A stretch of 64,000 bases of DNA, taken from positions 62,001 through 126,000 of the forward strand of contig NZ_LZIN01000019.1 of assembly GCF_001667375.1 (NCBI RefSeq). Direction: 5' to 3'. The stretch is from Mycolicibacter sinensis (GTDB lineage: Bacteria; Actinomycetota; Actinomycetes; Mycobacteriales; Mycobacteriaceae). Position 1 is the first letter of the stretch, and each line of letters begins with the position of its first letter. Made by a program: the position numbers and the translations under genes. A model generated the notes under the pieces. It saw only the letters and a list, made by a program, of their open reading frames with translations, did not search any database and was not told where the DNA came from. Shown here piece by piece: positions 54,301-62,929 of the stretch.

Positions 54301-56095
54301 GGTGGCCGCCGTTCCGGAGGGCCTGCCGCTGGTGGCGACCCTGGCCCAGCTGGCCGCCGCCCAACGGCTGTCCAAACATGGGGTGTTGGTCCGAACCCCG
54401 CGCGCCGTGGAGGCGCTGGGCCGCATCGAGACCGTGTGTTTCGACAAGACCGGCACCCTGACCGAGAACCGCCTCAAGGTGGTGCGCTCCGTACCACCGA
54501 CGGCCACAGCCGACGACACCGGCAGCCTGGACACCCGGACGCTGCGGGCCGCGGCGCGGGCGTGCACCCAGCCGCGCGACGGCCAGGGCCACGCCCACGC
54601 CACCGATGAGGCCATCCTCACGGCGGCGGCCGCACTAGCCGATGAGGCTGATTCGGCATGGACGGTGCTGGCCGAGGTGCCGTTCGAGTCCAGCCGCGGC
54701 TACGCCGCCACCATCGGGCGAACCGACACCGACGCCCCGATGCTGCTGCTCAAGGGCGCCCCGGAGGTCATCTTGCCGCGCTGCCGGTTCGCCGACCCCG
54801 ACGGCGAATACGACCGGGCCGAGGCGCTGGTGTCCGGCCTGGCTGCGCAGGGGTTGCGCGTGCTCGCGGTGGCTCAGCACCGCTGGGACCTACCGATCGC
54901 CGAGGAGTCCGACACCGACGCCGACGCCGTCGACGCTGCCGCACACGATTTGCAGCTGCTCGGCTTCGTCGGGCTGGCCGACACACTGCGGCCCTCGGCG
55001 CGACCGCTGATCGAGGCACTGGTCGAGGTCAACCACAAGGTCGTGCTGATCACCGGCGACCATCCGATCACCGCCCGGGCGATAGCCAAGCAGCTGGGGC
55101 TGCCGCCGGACGCCCCGGAGGTCACCGGGGCGGAGTTGGCGGTACTCGACGAGGAGGGGTTCACCAAGCTGGCCGCCGGCGCGCAGGTTTTCGCCCGGGT
55201 CACCCCCGAGCAGAAGGTGCAGATCGTCGCCGCGCTGCAGCGCAGCGGGCAGGTCACCGCGATGGTCGGCGACGGCGCCAACGACGCCGCGGCGATCCGG
55301 ATGGCCGACGTGGGTGTCGGCGTCAGCGGTCGCGGTTCGTCGGCGGCGCGCGGGGCCGCCGACATCGTGCTCACCGAAGACGATCTGGGGGTGCTGCTCG
55401 ACGCGTTGGTCGAGGGCCGCGGCATGTGGACCGGGGTGCGCGATGCGGTCGGCGTCCTGGTCGGCGGCAACGTCGGCGAGGTGTTGTTCACGATCATCGG
55501 GACCGCGCTGGGTTCCGGGCGCGCGCCGGTGGGCACCCGGCAACTGCTGCTGGTCAACCTGCTCACCGACATGTTCCCCGCGCTGGCAGTGGCCGTCACC
55601 CCGCAGTACCCGCAACCCGACGAAGACGAGGAACCCGACCGGGCGGAGGAGGAGGCCGAACGCGCCCACCAGCGCGCGATCCTCTCAGCGCCGGCGCCCT
55701 CGCTGGATGCGTCGCTGATGCGCCACATCATCACCCGCGGCGCGGTCACCGCGGCGGGGGCAACCGGCGCCTGGGCGATCGGGCGGTGGACGCCCGGCAC
55801 CGAACGGCGCACGGCCACCATGGGGCTGACCGCCCTGGTCGGAACGCAGTTGGTGCAGACGCTGCTGACGCGGCGGCACAGCCCACTGGTGGTGGCGACC
55901 GCACTGGGCAGCGCGGTGGTGCTGGTCGGAATCGTCCAGACCCCGGTCATCAGCCAGTTCTTCGGGTGCACGCCACTGGGTCCGGTCGCCTGGGCCGGGG
56001 ACGGCGCGGCTACCGGCGCGGCCACCGCCCTGTCGCTGCTGGCGCCGGCCGCGCTGGCGAAAACGATCGGAGTCGCCGACGTCGATTCCGGTTAG
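51305..56095 (+). CDS. Very large P-type cation ATPase, CtpI-like
   Basis: 1,596 aa membrane pump, like mycobacterial CtpI (about 1,632 aa). C-terminal half (about 760–1,590) is a complete P2-type pump: actuator TGES (891–894), membrane PEGL about 1007, phosphorylation Asp1047 in DKTGTLT, LITGDHP, and hinge VGDGANDAAAIR with ADVGVGV (about 1320). The PEGL motif favours Ca or another divalent cation; the ion is not proven. The N-terminal half is unusual: an HMA-like stretch (about 75–145) and a decayed second catalytic unit (about 370–640) where DKTG is replaced by IDGA, while ADVGVAL and ADIITGTDL remain. ATG at 51305 after GAGGGG. M. tuberculosis has ctpD near this place and ctpI elsewhere. 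Confidence 0.93.
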   Translation: MMMPGIATAVGGITGGAVQMLRAGVNGAAESTSWLRDSATDTMQTLLGPVVESVSQTAGRFLGDSGNGTALPVRWRSDRRVHLDLERLLPFSRWYEHADTVEQPVRDIPGVASAHIESALGRMVVELTPGADSDRVLGAVCDTVTAISKELGRPGPRSAPRTAPFADPGNPLALLVPLTAAAMDVVAIGAAVTGWVGKLPVAPLAARGAAAVVSNQPRIVSMLESRLGRVGTDLALAASTAVTNGLTQAVGTPLVDLAQRGLQISEAAAHRRRWEDRERQLASPRRPQAAVVPVISSAGAGSQTARHNSAATAAGEASHVVVDGAIDSAIDTAKGSMSGPVETYADQAANASLIAAAGALLAGGGANEAAGAVLAGVPKGAYLGRQAFGAVLGRGLADAGQLVLDPGALRRLDRVKVIVIDGAALRGDARAVLHARGDVPGWDEDRVYEVADALLHGEQAPEPDPDELPATGARLRWVRAQPSAAPVQGLERADLVVDGEVVGRVKVGWEVDPFAVPLLQTAHRTGNRVVLRHVAGTQELTASVAASHPPGTPLLKLVRELRADRGPVLLITALHRDFASTDTLAALAIADVGVALDDPQAATPWSADIITGTDLAAAVRILSALPVAKRASESAVRLAQGGSTLAGLLLVAGDSRGTPGPLALRRWLDPVNAAGAAALVAGSLSARKVLNQPDPTPQPLTAWHALDPEIVYSRLAGSARPLAAEIGPPTWRRTLEDFADHPVLAPLRAPATRVGKLLAATREELADPLTPILAVGAAASAIFGSNIDALLVAGVMAANALVGGTQRLRAEAAIAELFAEQDALARRVVLPPVATTQRRLDTARNGRRTVTLRAKSLRPGDVIDLAASDVVPADARLLTAEDLEVDESLLTGESLPVDKQVDPVAVGDPERASMLFEGSTIVAGHARAIVVATGAGTAARRALSAIADVDTAAGVQARLRELTAKVLPLTLAGGAAVTGLALLHRASLRQAVADGVAIAVAAVPEGLPLVATLAQLAAAQRLSKHGVLVRTPRAVEALGRIETVCFDKTGTLTENRLKVVRSVPPTATADDTGSLDTRTLRAAARACTQPRDGQGHAHATDEAILTAAAALADEADSAWTVLAEVPFESSRGYAATIGRTDTDAPMLLLKGAPEVILPRCRFADPDGEYDRAEALVSGLAAQGLRVLAVAQHRWDLPIAEESDTDADAVDAAAHDLQLLGFVGLADTLRPSARPLIEALVEVNHKVVLITGDHPITARAIAKQLGLPPDAPEVTGAELAVLDEEGFTKLAAGAQVFARVTPEQKVQIVAALQRSGQVTAMVGDGANDAAAIRMADVGVGVSGRGSSAARGAADIVLTEDDLGVLLDALVEGRGMWTGVRDAVGVLVGGNVGEVLFTIIGTALGSGRAPVGTRQLLLVNLLTDMFPALAVAVTPQYPQPDEDEEPDRAEEEAERAHQRAILSAPAPSLDASLMRHIITRGAVTAAGATGAWAIGRWTPGTERRTATMGLTALVGTQLVQTLLTRRHSPLVVATALGSAVVLVGIVQTPVISQFFGCTPLGPVAWAGDGAATGAATALSLLAPAALAKTIGVADVDSG

Positions 56096-56125
56096 CGGCC
56101 CCGCAGCAAGACAACCGCCCCGCGG

Positions 56126-57859
56126 CTACCCCAGCACCTTCCCGTAGGTCTGCCGGCCCATCAGATAGGTCGCCTCGACCGCGACGTCGCGCAGGTCGGT
56201 CGGGGCGACCCGCCGTGGATTCTGCGAGAGCACCACCAGATCGGCGTACTTGCCCTGCTCGAGGCTGCCGATCTCGGTGTCCAGCCGCAGCTGCCAGGCA
56301 GCGTTCAACGTCTGCGCCCTAAGCGCCGCGTCGACACTGATGCGCTGCTCGGGGGCCAGCACCCGGCCGCTGCCCTTGGCGAACCGGTTCACCGCGGTGG
56401 CGATGTTGCCGATCGGGTCGGGCGGGGTGACGGTGCCGTCGTTGTGGAACGAGGCGCGCAGCCCGGCGTCGAAAGCCGAGCGCGCCGACATCCAGTGCGC
56501 CCCGTGATCGGCCCCGAACAGCTTGTCCACCAAGACATCTCCCCAAAAATAGATGTGCTCGATGAACAGGCTCGGGGTGACACCCAGGCGAGCCGCGCGG
56601 GCGAACTGATCGGGCCGCATGGCGCCGACATGTTCGAGCCGGGGCCGCAGCGCCGGCGGCACCTGCGCCTGTTCGAAGGCGTCCAGCACGACGTCGATCG
56701 CGGCGTCACCGTGCACATGGCAGGAGACCTGCCAGCGCTGCTCGATGAAAGCCCTCGCCAGCTGCTGGATCTGCTCGGGCGGGTAATTCATGCCGCCGCG
56801 GTGGTCGGGGCCCAGCCCCATGCGCGCCGTGGTGGCGTTGGTCAGGTACGGGAACGTGGTGAAGATGTTGCCCTGCCACGGCGATCCGTCCGCCCAGATC
56901 TTCATCCCGATCTTGTCGAACAGCACGTCCGCGCCGGCCCGCTTGCCGCGCACATTGTTCGAATCCTCGGCAAGCTCGGCCGTCCCGATCTCGTAGGCAC
57001 GCACGCGCACCGGGCAGTCGGACTGCTGGGCCAGCTTGGCGAACACCTCGGATTGCGAACGCGCATCGTAGGAATGCTCGGTGGCGGTCGCGATACCCGC
57101 GCGGGCCAGCTGGGCGTAGGCCCAGCGCAGGTTGTCGCCGGCATTGGCCATGATCGCACCGGAGAACGGCGCGGTCAGCGCCATCAGCGCCGCCGCCTCG
57201 CGCACCTCGCCGCTCAGCTGCCCGTCGGGGCTGTGCAGATACTGCGCCCCGGCCGGGTTGGGGGTGGTCTTGGTGATCCCGGCGGCGGCGAACGCGGCGG
57301 TGTTGGCGTAGCCGGCGTGGCCGCTGTTGGTGATGATGACGACGGGGTTGTGCGGGGCCAGCCGGTCCAGCTCGGTGCGGGTGAACGGTCTCAGCCCGGT
57401 CTGCAGCAGCGGATCCACCCCGTTGAGCAGGATCGGCTGGCCCTTGGGGGTGTCGGCTACGGCCTCGTTGAGCTTTTCGAACACGCCGCCGGCGGTCGAG
57501 ACCGTGAACGGCCGCACATCGATGGCCGGCGGGGCCAAGGTGGTGCCCATCTCGAATGGGTGGCCGTGCGGTTCCACGAATGCCGGCAACAACGCCCGCC
57601 CGCGCAGGTCGACGACCTTGGTCTCCGACCCTCGCAGCCCCAGCACCTCATCGGCCGTACCGACCTTGCTGATCCGCGCTCCGGTAACCGCGAGTGCCTC
57701 GGCCTCAGGACGCCCCGGCGCCACTGTCACCACCGGACCGCCGATGAAGATGGTGTCGGCGCCCGGGCCGCGCGATCCGCATCCCGCGAGCCCGCCGACT
57801 GCCGTGCCGGCCGCCGCAGCGGCCATCCCCGCCAGGAACCGTCGCCTGCTCGTCGTCAC
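56126..57859 (-). CDS. Tat-exported lipoprotein amidohydrolase (YtcJ/amidohydrolase-3 family)
   Basis: 577 aa metal-dependent hydrolase. The N-terminus has a twin-arginine signal (TSRRRFLAG) and a lipobox (GGLAGC, Cys about 26), so it is probably a folded, membrane-attached periplasmic enzyme. Metal-site motifs: PHGHPFE (about 103), a His in TEHSYD, MKIWADGS, SCHVHGDAAID (about 365), a Glu-His (LEHVGAM) and FHNDGTVTPP (about 450). Family members cleave N-acyl or N-formyl groups; substrate unknown. Start: GTG at 57859 with AGGAAG upstream; the 40 extra upstream codons would destroy the Tat signal position. It convergently faces the ATPase gene, 30 nt apart. Confidence 0.9.
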   Translation of the reverse strand: MTTSRRRFLAGMAAAAAGTAVGGLAGCGSRGPGADTIFIGGPVVTVAPGRPEAEALAVTGARISKVGTADEVLGLRGSETKVVDLRGRALLPAFVEPHGHPFEMGTTLAPPAIDVRPFTVSTAGGVFEKLNEAVADTPKGQPILLNGVDPLLQTGLRPFTRTELDRLAPHNPVVIITNSGHAGYANTAAFAAAGITKTTPNPAGAQYLHSPDGQLSGEVREAAALMALTAPFSGAIMANAGDNLRWAYAQLARAGIATATEHSYDARSQSEVFAKLAQQSDCPVRVRAYEIGTAELAEDSNNVRGKRAGADVLFDKIGMKIWADGSPWQGNIFTTFPYLTNATTARMGLGPDHRGGMNYPPEQIQQLARAFIEQRWQVSCHVHGDAAIDVVLDAFEQAQVPPALRPRLEHVGAMRPDQFARAARLGVTPSLFIEHIYFWGDVLVDKLFGADHGAHWMSARSAFDAGLRASFHNDGTVTPPDPIGNIATAVNRFAKGSGRVLAPEQRISVDAALRAQTLNAAWQLRLDTEIGSLEQGKYADLVVLSQNPRRVAPTDLRDVAVEATYLMGRQTYGKVLG

Positions 57860-57978
57860 CGTGTGTCTGTTCTTCCTCAGTCGCAGTCGACCGCCGCCGC
57901 CCACGGCCTTACGCGGTTCACGCGACGAGTATGGCAGCGACCCGCCTGCTTCCACCGACCAGCCACCTGGGGGCGGCA

Positions 57979-58791
57979 TCAGGTCAGGTCGTCGTGGTCA
58001 CCGCGCGCCCACGCGGCGTGCCGGTCCGCCGAGAACCGGACCGCGGCGGCGCCGTCGGTGTCGATAGCGTTGTCCACCAGCCCGTAAATGCGGTCGAAGC
58101 GCAGGTCTGCCAGGGTGTCGGCCATCCGGTGCGCCACCGCCGCCGACAACGGAATCCGGTTCGGATAGCTGCGCAGGAAGGCCACGGTGCGCCGGTCCGG
58201 GTTCGGGAAGATGGTGTCGCCGACCAGCAGCACGCCGCGCCCGTCGGCGCCGTCGTCCCAGCAGGCCACCGCACTGCCGGGAAAGTGGCCGCCGACCTGC
58301 ACCACCGCCAGCGTCGGCGTGAGCTGCAACCGGCCCGACCAGTAACTGATCACCGGGTCCGGTCGCATCACCCACTGCGCGTCGGCGGCGTTGACGTACA
58401 CCGGCACCCCACCGAGCCGGCGGCTCCACTGGACCTGCGCGCCGAACATGTGCGGATGGCTCGCGACGATTCCGGCGACCGGGCCGCGCTCGGTCACCGC
58501 GGCCACCGCGGCATCGTCGAGGAAACCCGAGGGATCCCACAGCACGTTTCCGCCCGCCGTGCACACCAGCTTGCCCAGCTGGCCGATACCGACCGGCGGG
58601 GTGCTGCCGATCGCGATCAGCCCGGGTTCCAGGGTGGTAACGGTGGATCGCACACCCTCGGCGGCCAGCTCCTCGAGCGTGGCCCACTGCTGACCCGCCG
58701 CCGGCACCCACTGCCGCTCGTCGGCGCAGATCGCGCAGACATCCGGCGTGGCATCGTGCTCGACGCCGCATGTCCGGCACAGCCAGAACAC
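57979..58791 (-). CDS. Rubredoxin-like zinc ribbon fused to a metallo-beta-lactamase-fold domain
   Basis: 270 aa. N-terminal ribbon with two Cys pairs (CRTC and CAIC, about 5–22), then a metallo-hydrolase fold: ASHPHMFG (about 110), GGHFPGS (about 168), VGDTIFP (about 190). The first metal motif should be HxHxDH but reads HPHMFG, so the Asp and third His are missing and one metal site may be absent. GTG start at 58791. It lies 119 nt upstream of the amidohydrolase and 15 nt downstream of sufT on the same strand; its closeness to the SUF operon suggests, but does not prove, a redox or Fe-S link. Confidence 0.82.
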   Translation of the reverse strand: MFWLCRTCGVEHDATPDVCAICADERQWVPAAGQQWATLEELAAEGVRSTVTTLEPGLIAIGSTPPVGIGQLGKLVCTAGGNVLWDPSGFLDDAAVAAVTERGPVAGIVASHPHMFGAQVQWSRRLGGVPVYVNAADAQWVMRPDPVISYWSGRLQLTPTLAVVQVGGHFPGSAVACWDDGADGRGVLLVGDTIFPNPDRRTVAFLRSYPNRIPLSAAVAHRMADTLADLRFDRIYGLVDNAIDTDGAAAVRFSADRHAAWARGDHDDLT

Positions 58792-58806
58792 GCGGCCGGC
58801 TCCGCT

Positions 58807-59148
58807 TTAGACCGTGAAGCCGACGGCGCGCATCATCTCGCGGCCCTCGTCGGTGATCTTGTCCGGTCCCCAGGCCGGCTCCCACACCCAGGACAGGTCG
58901 AGCTTTTTGACCAGGCCCGCGCCGACGGTCGCGTTCTCGACCTGCTCGGCGATCATGTCCTGCAGCGGGCAGGCCGGCGAGGTGAGCGTCATGGTCACCA
59001 CGGCGGCTGACCCGTCCTCATCCTGGCGGATCGACAGGTCATAGACCAGTCCCAGGTCCATGACGTTGATGCCGATCTCGGGGTCGATGACATCGTGCAT
59101 CGACTCTTCGACCTCGGCGAGCAGCTCCTCGGGTGCGGTTTCGCTCAT
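58807..59148 (-). CDS. sufT: Iron-sulphur assembly protein SufT (MIP18/DUF59 family)
   Basis: 113 aa DUF59 protein, Rv1466-like. Seen: DPEIGINVMDLGLVYDL (about 22–38), the conserved Cys motif TSPACPLQDM (about 57–66) and a C-terminal VWEPAWGPDKI. It helps mature Fe-S proteins. ATG at 59148 overlaps the sufU TGA (ATGA), with GGAG 8 nt upstream; the open frame further upstream lies in sufU. Last gene of the SUF operon. Confidence 0.94.
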   Translation of the reverse strand: MSETAPEELLAEVEESMHDVIDPEIGINVMDLGLVYDLSIRQDEDGSAAVVTMTLTSPACPLQDMIAEQVENATVGAGLVKKLDLSWVWEPAWGPDKITDEGREMMRAVGFTV

Positions 59149-59642
59149 TGCTTCATCTCCTGGGTTGTCACACTGACGGATGCCAGCGCGTGTTCTTCCG
59201 TATTCGTAAGCGCCTGCGCCAGCGCGTCTTTGAACGCCATCCAGCCCAGCAGCGCGCACTTGACCCGCGCCGGGTACTTAGCCACCCCGGCGAACGCGAC
59301 GCCGTCGCCGAGCACGTCCTCGTCGCCCGCCACGGTCCCCCGCGACGAGATCATCTCGTGGAACGCGTCGAACTTCGTCAACGCTTGGGGCACAGTCAAT
59401 CCGATCACCTCGGAAGCCAGCACCGAGGTGGCCGCCTGCGAGATCGAGCAGCCCTGGCCGTCATAGGAGATGTCGGCGATCTGCTCACCGCCGGCCGACA
59501 GCGCCACCCGCAGCGTCAACTCGTCACCGCAGGTCGGGTTGACGTGGTGCACCTCGGCTCCGTACGGCTCCCGCAGACCGCGGTGCTGCGGGTGCTTGTA
59601 GTGATCGAGGATCACTTCCTGATAGAACTGCTCCAGACGCAT
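59145..59642 (-). CDS. sufU: SufU Fe-S scaffold/sulphur-transfer protein
   Basis: 165 aa. Three conserved Cys (NPTCGD about 38, GQGCSIS about 65, RVKCALL about 128) and the nearby Asp match the zinc-binding SufU type, which takes sulphur from SufS. It starts 4 nt after the sufS stop, and overlaps sufT. M. tuberculosis counterpart Rv1465. Confidence 0.96.
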   Translation of the reverse strand: MRLEQFYQEVILDHYKHPQHRGLREPYGAEVHHVNPTCGDELTLRVALSAGGEQIADISYDGQGCSISQAATSVLASEVIGLTVPQALTKFDAFHEMISSRGTVAGDEDVLGDGVAFAGVAKYPARVKCALLGWMAFKDALAQALTNTEEHALASVSVTTQEMKQ

Positions 59643-59646
59643 CCGG

Positions 59647-60912
<1,266 letters not shown>

Positions 60913-61701
60913 TCAGGACTCCGCCACTGCCGCCTCGGCGGTGAACCGCTCGTAGCCGTTCTCTTCCAGCTCGTCGGCGAGCTCCGGTCCGCCCGACTCG
61001 ACGATCCGCCCACCGGCGAAGACGTGCACGAACTGCGGCGCGATGTAACGCAGGATCCGGGTGTAGTGCGTGATCAGCAGGATGCCGGCGTTCTCCGCCT
61101 CTTTGAAGCGGTTCACCCCTTCGCTGACCGCGCGCAGCGCATCGACGTCCAGGCCGGAGTCGGTCTCGTCGAGGATCGCGATCTTGGGCTTGAGCATGCT
61201 CAGCTGCAGAATCTCGTGGCGCTTCTTCTCACCGCCGGAGAAACCCTCGTTGACGTTGCGCTCGGCGAAGCCGGAGTCGATACCCAACTCGGTGAACGCC
61301 GCGCGCTGCTCCTTGATCCAGGCCCGCAGCTTCGGGGCCTCGCCGCGCACGGCGGTCACCGCGGTGCGCAGGAAGTTCGACATCGAGACCCCGGGCACCT
61401 CGACCGGATACTGCATGGCCAGGAAGAGACCCGCCCGGGCCCGTTCGTCGACGGTCATGTCCAGCACGTTCTGACCGTCGAGGGTGATCGACCCCGACGT
61501 CACGGTGTACTTGGGGTGACCGGCGATCGCATACGACAGGGTGGACTTGCCGGATCCGTTCGGCCCCATCAGGGCGTGCGTCTCACCGGAGTTCACCGTC
61601 AGGTCGACTCCGTGCAGGATCGGGATCGCGGCCGTGACCTCATCCCCGACGCCGCCCGGCGCCACACTCACGTGCAGGTCCTTGATTTCCAGTGTGCTCA
61701 T
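60913..61701 (-). CDS. sufC: SufC ATPase of the SufBCD Fe-S scaffold
   Basis: 262 aa ABC-type ATPase: Walker A GPNGSGKST (about 46–54), Q-loop MQYPVEVPG, signature FSGGEKKR (about 154), Walker B IAILDETDSGLD (about 173–184), switch His in LLITHYTR. It powers SufBCD during cluster assembly. ATG at 61701; sufD ends 34 nt upstream. Rv1463 counterpart. Confidence 0.97.
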   Translation of the reverse strand: MSTLEIKDLHVSVAPGGVGDEVTAAIPILHGVDLTVNSGETHALMGPNGSGKSTLSYAIAGHPKYTVTSGSITLDGQNVLDMTVDERARAGLFLAMQYPVEVPGVSMSNFLRTAVTAVRGEAPKLRAWIKEQRAAFTELGIDSGFAERNVNEGFSGGEKKRHEILQLSMLKPKIAILDETDSGLDVDALRAVSEGVNRFKEAENAGILLITHYTRILRYIAPQFVHVFAGGRIVESGGPELADELEENGYERFTAEAAVAES

Positions 61702-61735
61702 TGCTGATTCGTGTCCTTAACTGATGCTTTCGGGT

Positions 61736-62929
61736 TTATTTGTTCTCGGTGACCGCGAGCTCCCGCTCGACGGCATCGGTGAGGCGCTCCTGCACGAACG
61801 GCACCGGGATCCTGGAGATGATCTCCCCGAAGAAGCCCCGCACGATCAGGCGCCGGGCCTGATCCTCCGGGATGCCGCGGGCCTGCAGGTAGAACAGCTG
61901 CAGGTCGTCGAACCGCCCGGTCGCGCTGGCGTGGCCGGCTTGGATGATCTCCCCGGTCTCGATCTCCAGGTTGGGGATCGAATCCGCCCGGGCACCGTCG
62001 GCCAGCACCAGGTTGCGGTTCACCTCGAAGGTGTCGGTGCCCACGCCGGCCGCGCGGATCACCACGTCCCCGACCCAGACGGTGTGGGCGTCCGGCAGTG
62101 CCGAATTCGGTTCGCCCTGCAGGGCGCCCTTGTAGAGCACGTTGGAGCGGCAGTTGGGCCGGCTGTGGTCGACCAGCAGCCGCGACTCCAGGTGCTGACC
62201 GTCGTCGGCGAAGTACAGGCCGAGCAGCTCGGCGTCACCGCCCTGCCCGTCGAAGCGGACCCGCCCGGTGAGCCGCACCAGCTCGCCGCCCAGCTGGACG
62301 GCGGTGTGGCGCAGCACCGCATCCTTGCCCAGTGCCGCGTGATGCATGGTGACGTGAACCATGTCCGCGGCGGCGTCGGCGATCCACACGACGGTCAGCT
62401 GCGCACTGTTGCCGACAACGAATTCGACGTTGTCGGCGTAGGTTCCGCTGCCCCGCACGTCGATCACGACGGTGGCCTGTGACAGTTCCTCGGCGCGCAC
62501 CTGCAGATGGCCGTAGGCGGTCGCGTCCGGACCCGGCCCGGTGATGGTGATCTGGATGGGCTCCGCGACGGCAACCGCTTTGGGCACGGTGACCACCGTT
62601 GCCTCGGGGAAGGCCGAGAATGCCTGGGCGGCAACCCGATCCGCGGGAACACCGGCGGCGCCCAGCCGATCGTCGCCGCGCTGCACGGTCTCGGTCCGCA
62701 CCGCCGCGTCGGCCGACACCTCGATGGAGGGGGCCCCGTCGGCGACCGCCGAGCCGTCGTGCAGGCCGCGCAGCCGGCGCAGCGGAGTGAACCGCCACGC
62801 CTCGTCGCGGCCGTGCGGAACCTCGAATGCCGCCACGTCGAACGAGGTGAACTGCTCTCCCTTGTTGAGGCCTTCGGCCGCCTCGGTCAGGTTGGCAGCC
62901 GGGTTTGGACTCAAACCAGTCGAAGCCAC
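61736..62929 (-). CDS. sufD: SufD scaffold subunit
   Basis: 397 aa beta-helix protein paralogous to SufB. Seen: the N-terminal DEAWRFTPL segment, the central right-handed helix repeats, and the C-terminal family motif HASATGRFDDLQLFYLQARG (about 335). GTG start at 62929 overlaps the sufB TAG by one base. Rv1462 counterpart. Confidence 0.96.
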   Translation of the reverse strand: MASTGLSPNPAANLTEAAEGLNKGEQFTSFDVAAFEVPHGRDEAWRFTPLRRLRGLHDGSAVADGAPSIEVSADAAVRTETVQRGDDRLGAAGVPADRVAAQAFSAFPEATVVTVPKAVAVAEPIQITITGPGPDATAYGHLQVRAEELSQATVVIDVRGSGTYADNVEFVVGNSAQLTVVWIADAAADMVHVTMHHAALGKDAVLRHTAVQLGGELVRLTGRVRFDGQGGDAELLGLYFADDGQHLESRLLVDHSRPNCRSNVLYKGALQGEPNSALPDAHTVWVGDVVIRAAGVGTDTFEVNRNLVLADGARADSIPNLEIETGEIIQAGHASATGRFDDLQLFYLQARGIPEDQARRLIVRGFFGEIISRIPVPFVQERLTDAVERELAVTENK

